Shown here: in pieces, positions 40,701 to 54,273 of the stretch
How the letters are laid out: every line of letters begins with the position of its first letter
Numbering within the stretch: the first letter of the stretch is position 1
Source of the DNA: Sapria himalayana
Lineage: Eukaryota > Streptophyta > Magnoliopsida > Malpighiales > Rafflesiaceae
Assembly: GCA_029783825.1 (NCBI GenBank)
Contig: JAREIK010012081.1
Coordinates: forward strand, 27,506-91,505
DNA: 64,000 nt
Reading direction: 5' to 3'
Position numbers and translations under genes: made by a program
The notes under the pieces: generated by a model
What the model saw: only the letters and a program-made list of their open reading frames with translations
Told to the model about the DNA's origin: nothing
The model's database searches: none

Positions 40701-41659
40701 GTAGAAAGGTATTCAGCTAGTTTCTAGATGTGAATGTTGCTTAAATGAGATTGAAACATTAGATCACCTATTTTCAGAAGGAAAAGTAGCTGCAGAAATA
40801 TGGAAAAGATTAGCATCAGAAATGCAGATAAAATATGAACATCTCCCTCTAAGTTGCAGGTTTAAAAAATGGTGTAATTCAAATGTTCCTAGCATGGCAC
40901 AAAAATGGATTAAAAGCAATGTTCCACCAATAGTCATTTGGTGCATTTGGAAAGCTAGGAATAAAAGTAGATTCGAAGGGTATAATATGATGGTGGAAGA
41001 TATCTGGAAAGAAATAAAAGAGGAAACAAGAAAAATTTCAGAGATATGCCCTATAAAAACACAAGGTTCAAAGATGGATAAGGATACCTTACAGTTTTGG
41101 AACCTAAAAGAAAAACCACTTAAGCAGTTTAAAACAATTAGCATAAAATGGGAAAAACCTGCAAGAGGTGTGTTTACCTTAAATACAGATGGTAGTTTCG
41201 ATAGATATATGGGGGAAGCTGGAGGAGGGGGAGCAATTAGAACTCTGAGGGGAAGTTAATTTTAGCTTTCACTAGAAGATTGCAAGCATCCTCGGCTTTA
41301 CATGCCGAGATATTAGCACTAAAAGAAGGAATAAGAATATGTAAAAACTTAAATATCAAGAATGTAGATATTCAAATTGATTCAAAAATAGTTGTAAACT
41401 AATTAAAATACAGTCAATTATGTGGAAATATGAAAATGAGATAGAAGAAATTCTGCATGACATAAATTCATTATATTTCACTATAAAACACATCTTCAGA
41501 GAAGCTAACGCTTTGGCTGATGCATTATCTAAAGATGGTAGGAAGAGAGGAGATAACGAGTATAAAGTAGATAATTTACCAAAAAAGTATTTTGGTATTA
41601 TAAAATTAGATAGCATGGATTTTCCTTATATTAGAAAAATTAAAAATAATAATTTTTAG
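37741..41659 (+). pseudogene. LINE ORF2, endonuclease-reverse transcriptase-RNase H polyprotein, disrupted
   Basis: ORF2 of L1 elements nicks the target and copies the RNA by target-primed reverse transcription. Domains in order: APE-type endonuclease (37741 to about 38420; WNIRRIANSP, Glu in LIAEPMVD at 37849, GGDFN at 38125-38139, RLDRVLFN); reverse transcriptase (about 38776-40000; GPDGW, FRPISLCNSIYKILAKIL, LDLSKAFDRVEW, RGLRQGDLLSPSLF, catalytic YADD at 39778-39789); zf-RVT (about 40600-40800; SRCECC, ETLDHLF); RNase H (about 41150-41570; NTDGS, HAEILAL, IDSK, REANALADALSK). In one frame there are TAG at 38344, 38503, 38749 and 40702 and TAA at 38428. RNase H has frameshifts near 41245 and 41410 and a TAA at about 41399. 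The usual SDH-SP endonuclease motif reads SNHSP (Asn at 38389). It cannot be active. Confidence 0.93.
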
Positions 41660-42900
41660 TTATAAGGATTTTCTTGTGTTTATTCTGGTATTCTATGTAT
41701 AATGCTGAAACAGATTAAAGTTCATATCTTCATAGTCTCATCCTGGTCCTGAGGGATGTTGCTATGATGGTTGGGATACATTGTAGTACAGATTGGTAAG
41801 ACTGCAGGTTTAGGGGGCTCAAAAATACAGCAACACGGCAGGCTTTAGTAAGCAATGTTTCTGTTTTAAAAACAGATATGATCTTTCTGCAGGTTTAGGG
41901 GTATTTTTGCTTATTAAAACAGAAATATACTTTCATGCACTGCAGGTTACTTATTAAAAAACAATAACACTGCAGAGGGCTCAAAATTACTGTACAGTTG
42001 CTGTTTTACAGCTTTAATAAAAAAAATGTACAGTAACATTGCAGGACTAATTAGAAGGAGCAAGACGGGGTATTGAATAATAGAGTAGATTATATATATG
42101 CATGTAGCTCTTTCTTGCAGGTAACTAAGTAGAGGAAAATGACATAAAGCTGGACGTAGTGCCTGCTGTCTTTTAGTTTTCTTTTCTTATTATAGGTGTA
42201 TGGAGTCTGTTTTTTTTTTTTAGAATGTTGTATTTTCTGGAAGTCTGTGTTTTTATGAGGTCTGTGTTATTTTAGAAAAGCTGGAAGTCTGTAAATTTTT
42301 AGTTGAGTTGTGCTAAGTATGTAATTCATGTAAAGAAGCAATAGTAGAGTAAAGGAAGATCAAAGCTTAAAAAGCAAGGAGGGAGGCAGCCAAGCAGGGA
42401 ACTCTTACAGCTTAAGGAGGGAGTCTGCTGCTGAATTTTCTAGTTTTTCTGGTTGGAATTTCCAGAAATTGATGAATATTTATTACAAAGCAGAATTTAA
42501 AAGATGTAATGCTGATATTCAAGGCGGGATACTCTAAAAAAGTGATAGCATTCTAGCATCTCTCAAAGAGTAACATCACAAGAAGAATTCCAAATCAAAG
42601 GTCTCACCTTACAAGACGCGGAAGAGACATGGACTCTTGAAAAAGACTGCACTTATCTTTACTATACGAATAAAGATTCAGCCATGGTTTCATTAGAAAG
42701 AATGAACTTCTCAAAGCTTAAAGGAAGATCTCAAGACCTCAAAAACATTTCCCTTTAAATTTATACACTTAGTTTGATCTAAATGTTAAAGATTTTCTTA
42801 AATATTGGGTGTAATAGGGATAAGGGTAGATGTTAGTTTGTAAAAATGGTATTCCTCCGCCAAAAGAGAGGGTTATAACTAATAAATAACACTAAAAAAA
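41660..42900 (+). other. LINE 3' untranslated region and A tail
   Basis: No frame of note. It contains partially repeated units with CTGCAGGTTTAGGGG and GCTCAAAA words at about 41800-42060. The region ends AATAAATAACACT followed by seven A (42894-42900), directly abutting the right target duplication. That placement shows the whole stretch belongs to the insertion. Confidence 0.8.
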
Positions 42901-42918
42901 AGATAAACAAAAGGTCAA
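42901..42918. repeat. LINE target site duplication, right copy
   Basis: AGATAAACAAAAGGTCAA, matching 36241-36258 with one substitution. GATA array follows. Confidence 0.88.
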
Positions 42919-44365
42919 TAGACAAAAATAAAAAGATAGTAAAATAGTCAAATTGATAGATAGAGAGATATACAAAAGATAGATAAGTAGATATACACAT
43001 AGTATGATAAACACATAGACAGATATACAAATAAATATATATATAGATAGACAGAAACATAGATAGATAGATAGATAGATAGACAAATTGATAGATAGAC
43101 AAATATACAGATAGACAGATAAAAAGAAATATAGATAGATAGATACATAGACATATAGATATAAAAATAGATAAACAAAAGATAGATAGACAAAAAATAG
43201 ATAAATAAATAATGGATAGATAGATAGACAGATAGACAGAAGTTAGATACATAAATATGCACATATTTAGATAGACAGTTATATAGATAGACAGATAGAT
43301 AGATAGATAGACATATAGATAGATAGATAGATATACAGATTGAAATATAGACAAATTGATAGATATACAGATCGGTAGATAGACAAATTGATAGATATAT
43401 AGATCGGTAGATAGACAAATATACAGATAGATTTATAGTTAAATATATAGATAGACACATAGATAGATACACAGATAGACAGGTTAACACAAAGATAAGT
43501 AGATAAAAAAAGAGATAAACTGATAAAAAGATATATAGATAGAGAAATAGACAAATATACCATATAGATAGATAGATAGATAGTTAAATATATAAAAAAT
43601 TGACATACAGACAGATAGAAAAATTAACAGATAGACAGATACACATATAGATAAATTGATAGATAGATAGATAGATAGATAGATTGACAAATAGAAAAAT
43701 ACACATATAGACAGATAGACAGAGAGAAAGTTATATAGATAGACAAATAGATAGACAGATAGATAAATAGATAGTCATATAGATAGATAAATAAATTGAT
43801 AGAATGTTAGATTAATAGTTAGATATGTAGATATATAGACATATAGACTAATAGTCATATATAAAAATATATAGATAGACATATGGACTGATAAAAAGAT
43901 ATAAAGATAGAATAATAGGTAGATAGATAGTTAGACATATTGTTTGATTAAAATATAGAAACATTGACATATTGGCTTATAAATAGATTTACAGATAGGT
44001 AGAAAGATAGATAGACAAATAGACTTACAGAAAATAGTCAAATAGACAGATAGACATATAGACATATAAGAAGATAGAAAGATAGAAAAATAGACACGTA
44101 GATAAATAGATATAAAGATAGATAGACAAATATAAAGATAGTTCGATGTATATAGATAGACAGATAGAGAGATAGACAGATTGGTAGATAGATAGATACA
44201 CAAAGAGAAATATACAAAGATAGATATATAGATAGATAGAAAGACAGACAAACAGATAGTTATATAAATAGATACAAAGATATTTAGGAAAATAGGCAGA
44301 TAGGCAGATAGGCAGATAGATAAATATACAAATAGATATATAGATAGATAGATAATTATATAGAT

Positions 44366-44400
<35 letters not shown>

Positions 44401-47400
44401 AAAATAAATAGATTGACAAATAGATAGATAGACACACGGATAGATAAATAGGTACTAAGTTAAATAGATAGATAGATTGACATATATATAGATAGACATA
44501 TATAAAAATAGACAGATAGATAAGTAGATAGATAGACTAGTAGAAATATAGAAAGAAAGATAGATAGATAGATAGCAAGACAGATAGACAGAAGACAAAT
44601 AGATAGAAAGATAGACATATAGATAGATTGGTAGATAGACAGATAGATAGATAGACACATAGGCACATAAACACATAGATAGAATGATAGATAGATAGAT
44701 AGACAAATATACTTATAGATAGATAGACATATAGACAAATTGACAGATTGACATATAGTAAAATAGATAGATAAATAGATACATAGATAGATAAATAGAC
44801 AAATAGATAAATAGATAGATAGACATACATATAGATAGATAGATAGATACATAGTTAGATAGATAGAGATATAGATAGTTAGATAGATAGACTAATAGAC
44901 TAATAGATTAATAGACTAATATAAAAATCGACATATATATAGATAGACAGATCGATAGATAGATAGATAGACAAATAGATAGATAGTTAGATAAAAATAT
45001 AGATAGACAAATAGATAGATAGAAAATTGACAAATCTGACAGATAGATAGATAGACATATAAAGAAATAGAAAGATAGATAGATAAACAAATAGATATGT
45101 ATGTATATATATATATATATAGACTGAAATAAATTTTGATAGTTAGGCAGATAGTCAGACATATAGATTGATACATAGAAAGATAGATATATAGATTGAT
45201 AGTTAGATAGATAGATAGATAGGCAGATAGAAATATAGATAGATAGATAGACAGACAAATAGATAAATAGATAGATCGATAGTTATGCAGATATACATAT
45301 AGACATAAACACAGATAGATAGATTAACATATAGATAGATTTATAGATAGAGAGATAGTCAAATAGGCAAATAGATAGATAGAAAGATAGATAGATAGAC
45401 GGACTAAAAGATATACAGATTGATAGATAAATCAACAAACAAATTTATAAATAGACAGATAGATAGGTAGATAGATAAATAAATAGACAGATAGAAAATA
45501 AACAGATAGATAGATAGACATATAGACATATATATAGATTGACAGATAGGCAGATAGTCAGATAGGTAGATAGGTAGATAGGTAGATAAGTAGATAGACA
45601 GATAAACAAACACATAGATAGATAGATAGACAGACAGATAGACAGACATATAGATAAACATATATACAATTAGACAAATAGACAAATAGACAGATAGACA
45701 GATAACTAGATAGATATATAATGCGATAGATAGATAGATAGAATGATAGAAAGAAAGATAGTTAGATAGATTGATAGATTGAGAGATAGACACATACACA
45801 TATAGGCTTATAGATAGATTTCCAAATAGGTAGAAAGTATGATAGACAACTAGACATATATTCAGATAAATAGATAGACTGCTAGATAGATAGATATATA
45901 GATAGATTGACATATAGATAGATAGATAGACAAATAGACAGAAAGATAGATATATAAATAGAAAGACACATAGACAAATATATAGAGATAAAAAAAGATA
46001 GATAGTATGATAGACACATATACAGATAGATAAATATATAGAAAAAAAGATAGATAGATAGATAGATAAATTGATTGATATATAGAATGATAGACAGATA
46101 TATAGAAAGATAGATAGATATATAGATTGATAGTTAGACAGATATACATAAAGATAGAATATAGATAGATAGATAGATAGATTAATAGATATATAGATTG
46201 ATAGTTAGACAAAAAAACAAATACAAAGATAGATTGATAGATAGATAGATAGATACAAAAATAGATAGACAGATAGATAGATACCAAGATTGTTAGATAA
46301 TTATACAAATAGACATATAAACATATACACATATAGATAGATAGACATATTTACATTTATTGAAAAAAAGAAATTCAGATATATCGATATACATATAGAT
46401 AGATATATAGAAAGATAGTTAGATTAATAGATAGATTGATTGAAAAATAGATAAATAAATAGATAGAGAGAAAGATAGATAAAAAGATAGATAGATAGAT
46501 AGGTAGATAGGCAAATCAGTAGATACACAGATAGACAGATAGATAGTTAGACAAATAGATAGGTAGATAGATAGATTGATTGATTGAGAAATAGTTATAT
46601 AGACATATAGACAGATAGGTAGGTAGGTAGATAAAAAGATAGACAGACAGACATATAGAAAGACAAATAGATAGATATATAGATAGATAGATAGATAGAT
46701 AAAGAGGTAGATAATTAGATAGATAGATAGATAGATAGACAGATTGACATTTTGATAGATAGACAGATTGTTTGATTGATTGTTCAGATAGATAGATAGA
46801 TAGACATATAGATAGATAAGAAGATATATATATATATAGAGATAGATAGATAAATAGATAGGCAGCTATACATATACATAGATAGACAGATACACAGATA
46901 GATAGATAAATGAATAGACAGATATATAGATAGACAGATATATAGATAGACAGATATATAGATAGGAAAATATACATATAAATAGCTAGATTGATATATA
47001 GATAGATAGACAAACAGATTGATATATAGATAGATAGTTGGACATATAGATACATAGATAGATGGACACATGGATAGATATAAAGATAGATAGATATAAA
47101 TATACATTGATAGTTAGATAGATAAATATACATATAGATAGATATATATAGATTAATAGTTAGATTGATAGACAAATAGAAAGATAGATAGATATATAGA
47201 TATATAGATAGAGACAATGATATATAGATAGATAGTGATACAAATATACATATAAGCATATATAGAGATAGATAGATAGATAGATAGACATATAGATAGA
47301 TAGATAGATAGATAGAAAGAAACATAGATAGATTGATAAATAGATAGATAGACAGATAGAGAGATAAAAAGATGGACAAATAGAAAGATAGAAAGTTCAA

Positions 47401-47803
47401 GTGATCGATTGTTAAACAGATAGAAAAATAGATAATTAGATAGACAGACAAATAAATAAATATATAGATAGGCAGATATACAAATCGACATATATGCAAA
47501 AATTCAGACAAACGAATATGTAGATAGATAGATAGATAGATATACATATAGAGAGATATATAGATGGAAAGATATATAGATAGACAAATAGACATATACA
47601 TAGATAGACTAATATATAGATAGATTGATTGATTGATAGATAATTAGATAGATAGAAATAAAGACATATACATATATCAATAGTTAGACATATAGATTGA
47701 TTTATAGATCGACAAATAGATTGATAGATAGAAAAATAGGTAGATAAAAAAAATATTCAGATAGGCAGATAGCATATAGATAGATAGAATGATAGATAAT
47801 TAG
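42901..47803 (-). repeat. Degenerate GATA array right of the LINE
   Basis: About 4.9 kb of GATA-polarity array, continuous with the stub at 36021-36258 once the LINE is removed. It ends in the polarity switch near 47812. TA runs occur at about 45105-45120 and 46825-46838. No gene is visible. Confidence 0.95.
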
Positions 47804-48258
47804 ATAGATGCCTATAAGTTTGTCTATTTTTCTGACTATCTGTGTGTCTATCTATGTGTCTATCTATCTACGTATTTGTCTCACCTATTTGTCTATCTAT
47901 TTGTCTGTATATCTATCTATCCTTTTATCAATCTGTCTATCTATCTGTCTATCTATCTATCTATCTGTCTATCTATATGTTTATCTATTTATTTGTCTAT
48001 CTGTCTGACAATTTGTTTATTTATCTAACTGTCTATCTATCTATCTATATGTCTATCTTTCTATTTATTTGTCTGTCTATTTTTTCGATCGATCTATCTA
48101 TCTATCTATATACCTGTCTATATGTCTATCTATCAGTCAATCAATCTGTATCTCTATCTATGTGTCTATCGATCTGTTTATATGTCTATTTATCTAACTT
48201 TCTATCTATGAGTCTATCTATCTGTTTATCTATCTATCTGTCTAACTATTTGTCCATC
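47371..48258. repeat. Probable inverted repeat around the polarity switch at 47812
   Basis: Mirrored words: GATGGACAAATAG at 47371-47383 and its complement at 48246-48258 (sum 95,629). AAATAGGT at 47734-47741 and its complement at 47883-47890 (sum 95,624). AGATAGAAAGTT at 47386-47397 and its complement at 48196-48207 (sum 95,593, explained by a spacing difference of about 36 bp from the first word). The sums place the centre at the observed GATA-to-TATC switch. Low complexity makes chance matches possible, so this is less certain than the repeat at 8350. Confidence 0.5.
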
Positions 48259-48860
48259 TATCTGTTTGTCTATCTGTCTGTCTATTTATCTTTTTATCTG
48301 TCTATTTATCTTTCTAACTATATATCTGTCTATCTCTCTATCTATATATCTGTCTATCTCTCTATCTATTTGTCTCACCTATCTGTCTGTCTATCTACTT
48401 GTTTATTTGTATATCTATTTTTTTATTTTCATATCTATCTGTTTGTCTATTTATCTGCCTATCTGTCTGTCTATATATGTGTCTATTTGTGTGTCTAATT
48501 ATCTATCTATCTATTTGTTTCACCTATCTGTCTATTTATCTATCTGTATATATGACTATCTATCTGTCTTTCTATATGACTATCTATCTGTATGTCTATT
48601 TGTCTATTTAATTATCTGTCTGTCTAGGTGTCTGTCTATCTATTTGTCTATCTATCTATATATGTTTTTGTTTATTTTTCTATCTATCCGACTGACTTTT
48701 TGTCTATCTTACTATATGTGTATCTATCTATCTATTTATATATCTAACTATTCTTTGATTTGTTTGTCTATCTGTCTACCTATCTGTCAATCAATCTATC
48801 TATCTATCTGTGTGTCTATCTGTCTGTCTATTTGTCTATCTATCTATTTGTCTATCTATA

Positions 48861-48930
48861 ATTCTGTCTATATTTTTGTCTATCTATCTGTCAATCTATA
48901 ATTCTGTCTATATTTTTGTCTATCTATCTC
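48861..48930 (+). repeat. 40-bp tandem duplication
   Basis: The word ATTCTGTCTATATTTTTGTC starts at 48861 and again at 48901, giving an exact 40-bp period, which is ten tetranucleotide steps. Confidence 0.9.
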
Positions 48931-49610
48931 TCTATCTATATGTCTATCGTTCTATCAATATGTATATGATTGTGTCTTTCAATTTGTCTGTCTATTTGTT
49001 TGTCTATTTATCTTTCTATCACTCGGTATATCTATTTATCTATCTATCTATCTAACTATCTATCTACGTATCTGTCTATCTATATGTGAATATATCTATA
49101 TATCTATCTATGTATCTGTCTGTCTATCTGTCTATCTAATTATTTATGTATTTTTTTATCTATCTATCTATTTGTCTGTATATCTATCTATATTTCTATC
49201 TTTCTATTAATCTATCTTTTAGTCTTTATATATATATCTGTCTATCTGTTTGTCTATCTGTTTGTCTATCTGTGTGTCTCTCTATCAGTCTATCTATTTA
49301 TCTATTTGTTTGTCTATCTATATGTCTATCTGTATGTGTATCTTTTTGTCTGTCTAACTATCTGTCTCTCTATCTATCTATTTGTTTGTTTATCTATCTG
49401 ACTATGTCTCAATTTTTCTATTTGTTTATCTGTCAATCTGTCAATTTGTCTATCTTTTTGTCTATCTATCTATTTATCAATCTGTCTTTCTATATGTCTG
49501 TCTAATTTTCCATCTCTATGTCAGTCTATCTATGTGTCTATTTGCCTTTCTATCTATTTACATATTTGTCTGTCTATCTACATGTCTATCTCTCTGTCTA
49601 TCTCTTTATC

Positions 49611-50338
49611 TACCTGTCTTTTTTTCTATCTATTTATCTTTCTATTTATTTTATGTTTACGTATCTATCTATCTATATGTTGATCTATCTGTTTGTCTAT
49701 TTTTCTATCTATCTATCTATCTATCAATTTGTGTATCTATATGTATGTCTATCTATCTGTCTATTTTTTTGTCTATCTATCTATCTATCTTCTATCTTTC
49801 TATCTATCTATCAGTCTGTCTATCTATATGTCTATATTTTAGTCTCTTTGTTTGTATATATGTTTGTCTATATGTCTATCTATATGTCTAAATATCTGTC
49901 TGTCAATTTGTCTATCTATCTATCTAAATTTCTATGCCTATCTATCTATCTATCTATATGTCTGTCTGTCTGAATATTCTTCTCACCTGTCTACCTGTCT
50001 TTTTTTCAATCTATTTATCTTTCTATTTATTTTATGTTTACGTATCTATCTATCTATATGTTGATCTATCTGTTTGTCTATTTTGTCTATCTATCTATCT
50101 ATCTACTATCTTTCTATCTATCTATCAGTCTGTCTATCTATATGTCTATATTTTAGTCTCTTTGTTTGTATATATGTTTGTCTATATGTCTATCTATATG
50201 TGTAAATATCTGTCTGTCAATCTGTCTATCTATCTATCTAAATTTATATGTCTATCTATCTATCTAAATTTATATGTCTATCTATCTATCTATATATCTG
50301 TCTGTCTGTCTGAATATTCTTCTCACCTGTCTACCTAT
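49611..50338 (+). repeat. Recent tandem duplication of a 0.35-0.38 kb array segment
   Basis: Copy 1 is about 49611-49990 and copy 2 about 49991-50338. TTATGTTTACGTATC occurs at 49651 and 50032 (shift 381). TCTATATTTTAGTCTC occurs at 49831 and 50145 (shift 314). TGAATATTCTTCTCACC occurs at 49971 and 50311 (shift 340). The shift changes reflect a deletion of about 67 bp and an insertion of about 26 bp in copy 2; otherwise the copies are almost identical. This is far more similar than neighbouring array segments, so the event is young. Confidence 0.93.
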
Positions 50339-53300
50339 CTATATGGCTGTCTATATATTTGTCTATCTATCTGTCTATCTATCTGTCTATCTATCTGTCT
50401 ATCGATCTATATCTTTCTGTATATTTATCTGTATTTCTATATATCTATCTATCTATATGTCTGTGATTTTGTCTATCAATCTTTCTATCAATATGTCTAT
50501 CTAACTATGTAACTATCTATCTATCAATCTATCTGTCTATCTATTTATGTATCTATCAATCTTTATATTTGTTTGTCTATATGCATCTTTATCTATTTTT
50601 CTATCATTCTATATATATGTCTATCTATATATCTATCTATTTGTCTATCTGTCTGTCTATCTATTTGTTTATTTGTCTAACAATCTTTTTATCTATCAGT
50701 CTATCTATCTTTCTGACTATCTATTTGTATATCTATCTATCTATCTGTTTATTTATCTATATGTTGATCTATCTATTTAAATCTTTCTCTATCTTTCTGC
50801 ATATTTGTCTCACCTATCAAAATGTCTATCTATATATCTATGTACCTATATTTCTATCTGCCTATATTTTTGTCTATCTATCTATAAATATATCTATCTA
50901 TCTATATATCAGTTTCTCTATCTATCTATTTATCTTTTAGTCTATCTATCTATATATCTATATGTTTGTCAATCTATATATCTATTTGTTTGTTTATCTA
51001 TTTGTCTATTTGTCTGTCTAACTTTCGATCTATCTATCTGATTTTCTATCTAACTGTCTATTTGTTTGTCTATTTTTTTTGTCTATTTGTCTATCTATTT
51101 CTTTATTTATCTATCTGTTTGTTTATCTATTTGTTTGTTTAACTATCTATCTATCTGTGACTTTCTGTCTATCTATCTGTCTATTTATTTATCTATCTTT
51201 TATCTTTCTATTTATATATCTATCTATATATCTAATTGTCTGTTTGTCTATTTGTATATTTGTCAATCTATCTGTCTAAATATTTGACTTTCTAACAGTC
51301 TATCTATCAGTAAATCTATATGTAACTCTATCTATTTGCCTATCTGTCTGTATATCTATCTATTTGTCTGTTTATTATCAATCTGTCAATCTATGTTTCT
51401 ATATGTGTGTCAATCTCTATGTCTATCTTTATGTCTATCCGTCTATCAATCTGTATGTTATCTTTATGTCTATCTGTCTGTCTATTTATCTATCTATCTA
51501 TATTTTATTCTATTTGCCTATCTTATAAAGTATATCTATTTGACTATCTATGTCTCTATATGTCTTTCTATCTATCTACCTATTTCTCTAACCAATCTAT
51601 CTATCTGTCTATCTATTTGTCTGTCTATCTATCTATCATTCTATCGATCTACCTGCCTATCTGGCCATCTATTTGTCTATCTATCAATCAATCTATATAT
51701 CTATATATCTATTTTTAAATATCTAAATCAATCTATCTGTCTATTTGTCTATCTATATGGGTGTATATATATTTGTCTTTCTATCTATATATCTATCTAT
51801 ATATCTGTCTATCTATCTGTTTGTCTATCTATCTAACTATTTGTCTATCAATCTAACTATCTATCTGTCATCTATTTTTCTGTCTATCTATATATCTCTT
51901 TATTTATTTATCTATTTATCTATATGTCTGTCTATGTCTATATTTATCTATCTATTTGTCTATCTATCTATTAATCTTTTTAACTATCTATCTATCTGTG
52001 TGTAAATCTATCTATATATATGTCTGTCTATGTGTTTGTCTATTTGTCTATCTATATGTCTATCTTTCTATTTATCTATTTATCTATCTATCTATCTGTC
52101 TGTCTATTTGTTTATCTATCAGTCTATCTATCTATCTTTATGTATGTCTATATATTTATCTATCTGTCTATATATCTATCTGTTTGTATATCTATCAATC
52201 TATATCTTTGTTTATCTATCTATTTGTTTTCTATTTGTCAATGTATTTATCTATCTGCTTATCTATCAATTAATCTATCTAACAATCTATCTATTTGTAT
52301 GTCTATATGTAGGCTAACCTATCTGTCTATCTGTCTGTCTATCTCTCTCTCAATCTCTCTATCTATATGTCTTTCTTTCTGTGTGTCAATGTCTATGTCT
52401 ATCTTTTTATGTATATGTATATCTATCTATTTGTCTGTATATCTATTTATCTATTTTTTGTCTATTTTTTTGTCTTTATGTCTTCCTATCTGTCTATTTG
52501 TCTGTCTGTTTATCTATTATCTGTCGGTCTATATGTCTGTTTATCTATTTGTCAACCTATTTGATATCTAATTATCTATCTATATGTCTATCTGTTTGTC
52601 TATTTGTCTATCTATCTATCTATATTTTTATTTATCTATCTATCTAACTATTAATCTTTCTATCTGTGCATCTATATGTCTATCTATCTATCTATCTATC
52701 TATCTGTGTGTCTATTTGTCTATCTATTTGTCAATCTATATGTTTATCTATCTATATATATATATATATTTCTGTCTATCTATTTGCTTGTATATCTATT
52801 TGTTTGTCTGTCTATCTATCTGTCTGTCTGTCTATCTATCAATCAATCAATCAATCTGTCTATCTATATGCATATCTATCTATTATTCTATCTGTGTGTC
52901 TATATCTTTATCTATCTATCTGTTTATCTGTTTGTGTATTTGTTTATCTGTCTATCTGTTATCTATCTTTCTATTTGTCTATCTATCTATCAATCTGCCT
53001 ATCTTTGTGTATGTTTATTTGTCTATTTATTTGTCAATCTATTTGACTTTCTATCTATCTGTCTATCTATATGTCATTATGTATTTCAAACTAGCTATCT
53101 ATTTATCTTTCTATTTGTCAAATTATCTGTTTGTCTAATTTTCTGTCTATCTACCAATCTATCTATCTATCTGTCTTTCTATCTATCTGTCTATCGATCT
53201 ATCTATATATCAGTCTTTATATATATATCTGTCAAACACTCTATCTATCTGTCTATCTATATGTCAGTCTATCTATTTGTTTATCTGTCTGTCTATCTGT

Positions 53301-53864
53301 TTATAAATTTGTCACTCTATCTTTTTGTGAATCCATCTGGTTATTTGTCTGTGTTTCTTTCTATCTATATTTTTGTCTGTCTATATGTATGTATGTCTGT
53401 CTATCTATCTGTCTATATATTTGTCTATTTGTCGTTCAATTTGTCTGTCTATCTGTATATCTATCTATCTATCAATTTGTTTGTCTATCTGGTTGTCTAT
53501 TTGTCTATCTATCTATCTATCTATCTGTCTGTCTGTCTATCTGTATGTCTATCTGTCTCTCTATCAGTCTATCTATCCATCTTTCTATTTGTCTATCTTT
53601 ATGTCTGTCTACTATCTATCTATATATATATCTATCTGTCTATTTATCTGCCTATGTATCTTTCTTCTATCTAAGTGTGTCGATCTGACCTTCTATCTGT
53701 CTGACTACTGCCTATCTATCTATCTGTCTATCTATTGTCTATTTGCCTATCAATCTAAATGTCAATCTATCTGTTTATATGTCTATCTATCTGCCTTTAT
53801 ATTTGTGGCCTATCTATCTATATGTTTGTCTATTTGTCTATTTATCTATCATTCTATCTCTCTG

Positions 53865-53895
<31 letters not shown>

Positions 53896-54205
53896 CTTCG
53901 TCTGTCTATTTGTCTGCCTATCTATCAATCAATCAATCTATCTATCTGTATATTTTTTCTCTCTGACTATATGTCTGTGAGTCTATCTATCTATTTGCCA
54001 GTGTATATATCTATCTATCTATATTTTAATCTGTCTATCAATAAATACGTCTATCTATCTATGTGTTTCTCTATCTATTTATCTGTGTTTGTCTATCTAT
54101 CTATCTATCTATCTGTCTATCTATCTATATCTCTATCTATCAGTCTATCTATCTGTTTGTCTATCTGTCTATCTATTTTTCTATCTATTTACCTATTTGT
54201 ATATC

Positions 54206-54273
54206 TTTCTGTCTATCGGTCTATCTATCTTTCTGTCTATTGGTCTATCTATCTTTCTGTCTATCGGTCTCTC
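54206..54273 (+). repeat. 24-bp tandem patch
   Basis: The unit TTTCTGTCTATCGGTCTATC plus four bases is repeated nearly three times with one or two substitutions, just before the array ends. Confidence 0.88.

Larger units (their letters stand above)
36259..42900 (+). mobile_element. Plant L1-type LINE retrotransposon with RNase H, full span but inactive
   Basis: A 6.64-kb non-LTR element on plus, bounded by an 18-bp target duplication and ending in a short A tract (42894-42900). It carries ORF1 (DUF4283 and zinc knuckle, 36403-37748), ORF2 (endonuclease, reverse transcriptase, zf-RVT, RNase H, 37741-41659) and a 1.2-kb 3' untranslated region. Both ORFs are broken by stops and frameshifts. Composition is AT-rich with many Lys codons. 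It lies within GATA array: the duplicated target is itself array-like sequence and GATA resumes immediately after it. The frame of ORF1 is open upstream of its first ATG back to about 36262, so slight 5' truncation cannot be excluded. Confidence 0.93.

Noticed and set aside
37572..40704. Reassignment of TAG as a sense codon, suggested by mostly TAG stops in the LINE
   Set aside because: There are also TAA stops (38428, about 41399) and frameshifts, so decay explains the pattern better.
41806..41905. GTTTAGGGG words resembling plant telomere repeat TTTAGGG
   Set aside because: Only isolated occurrences in the LINE 3' UTR, not tandem.
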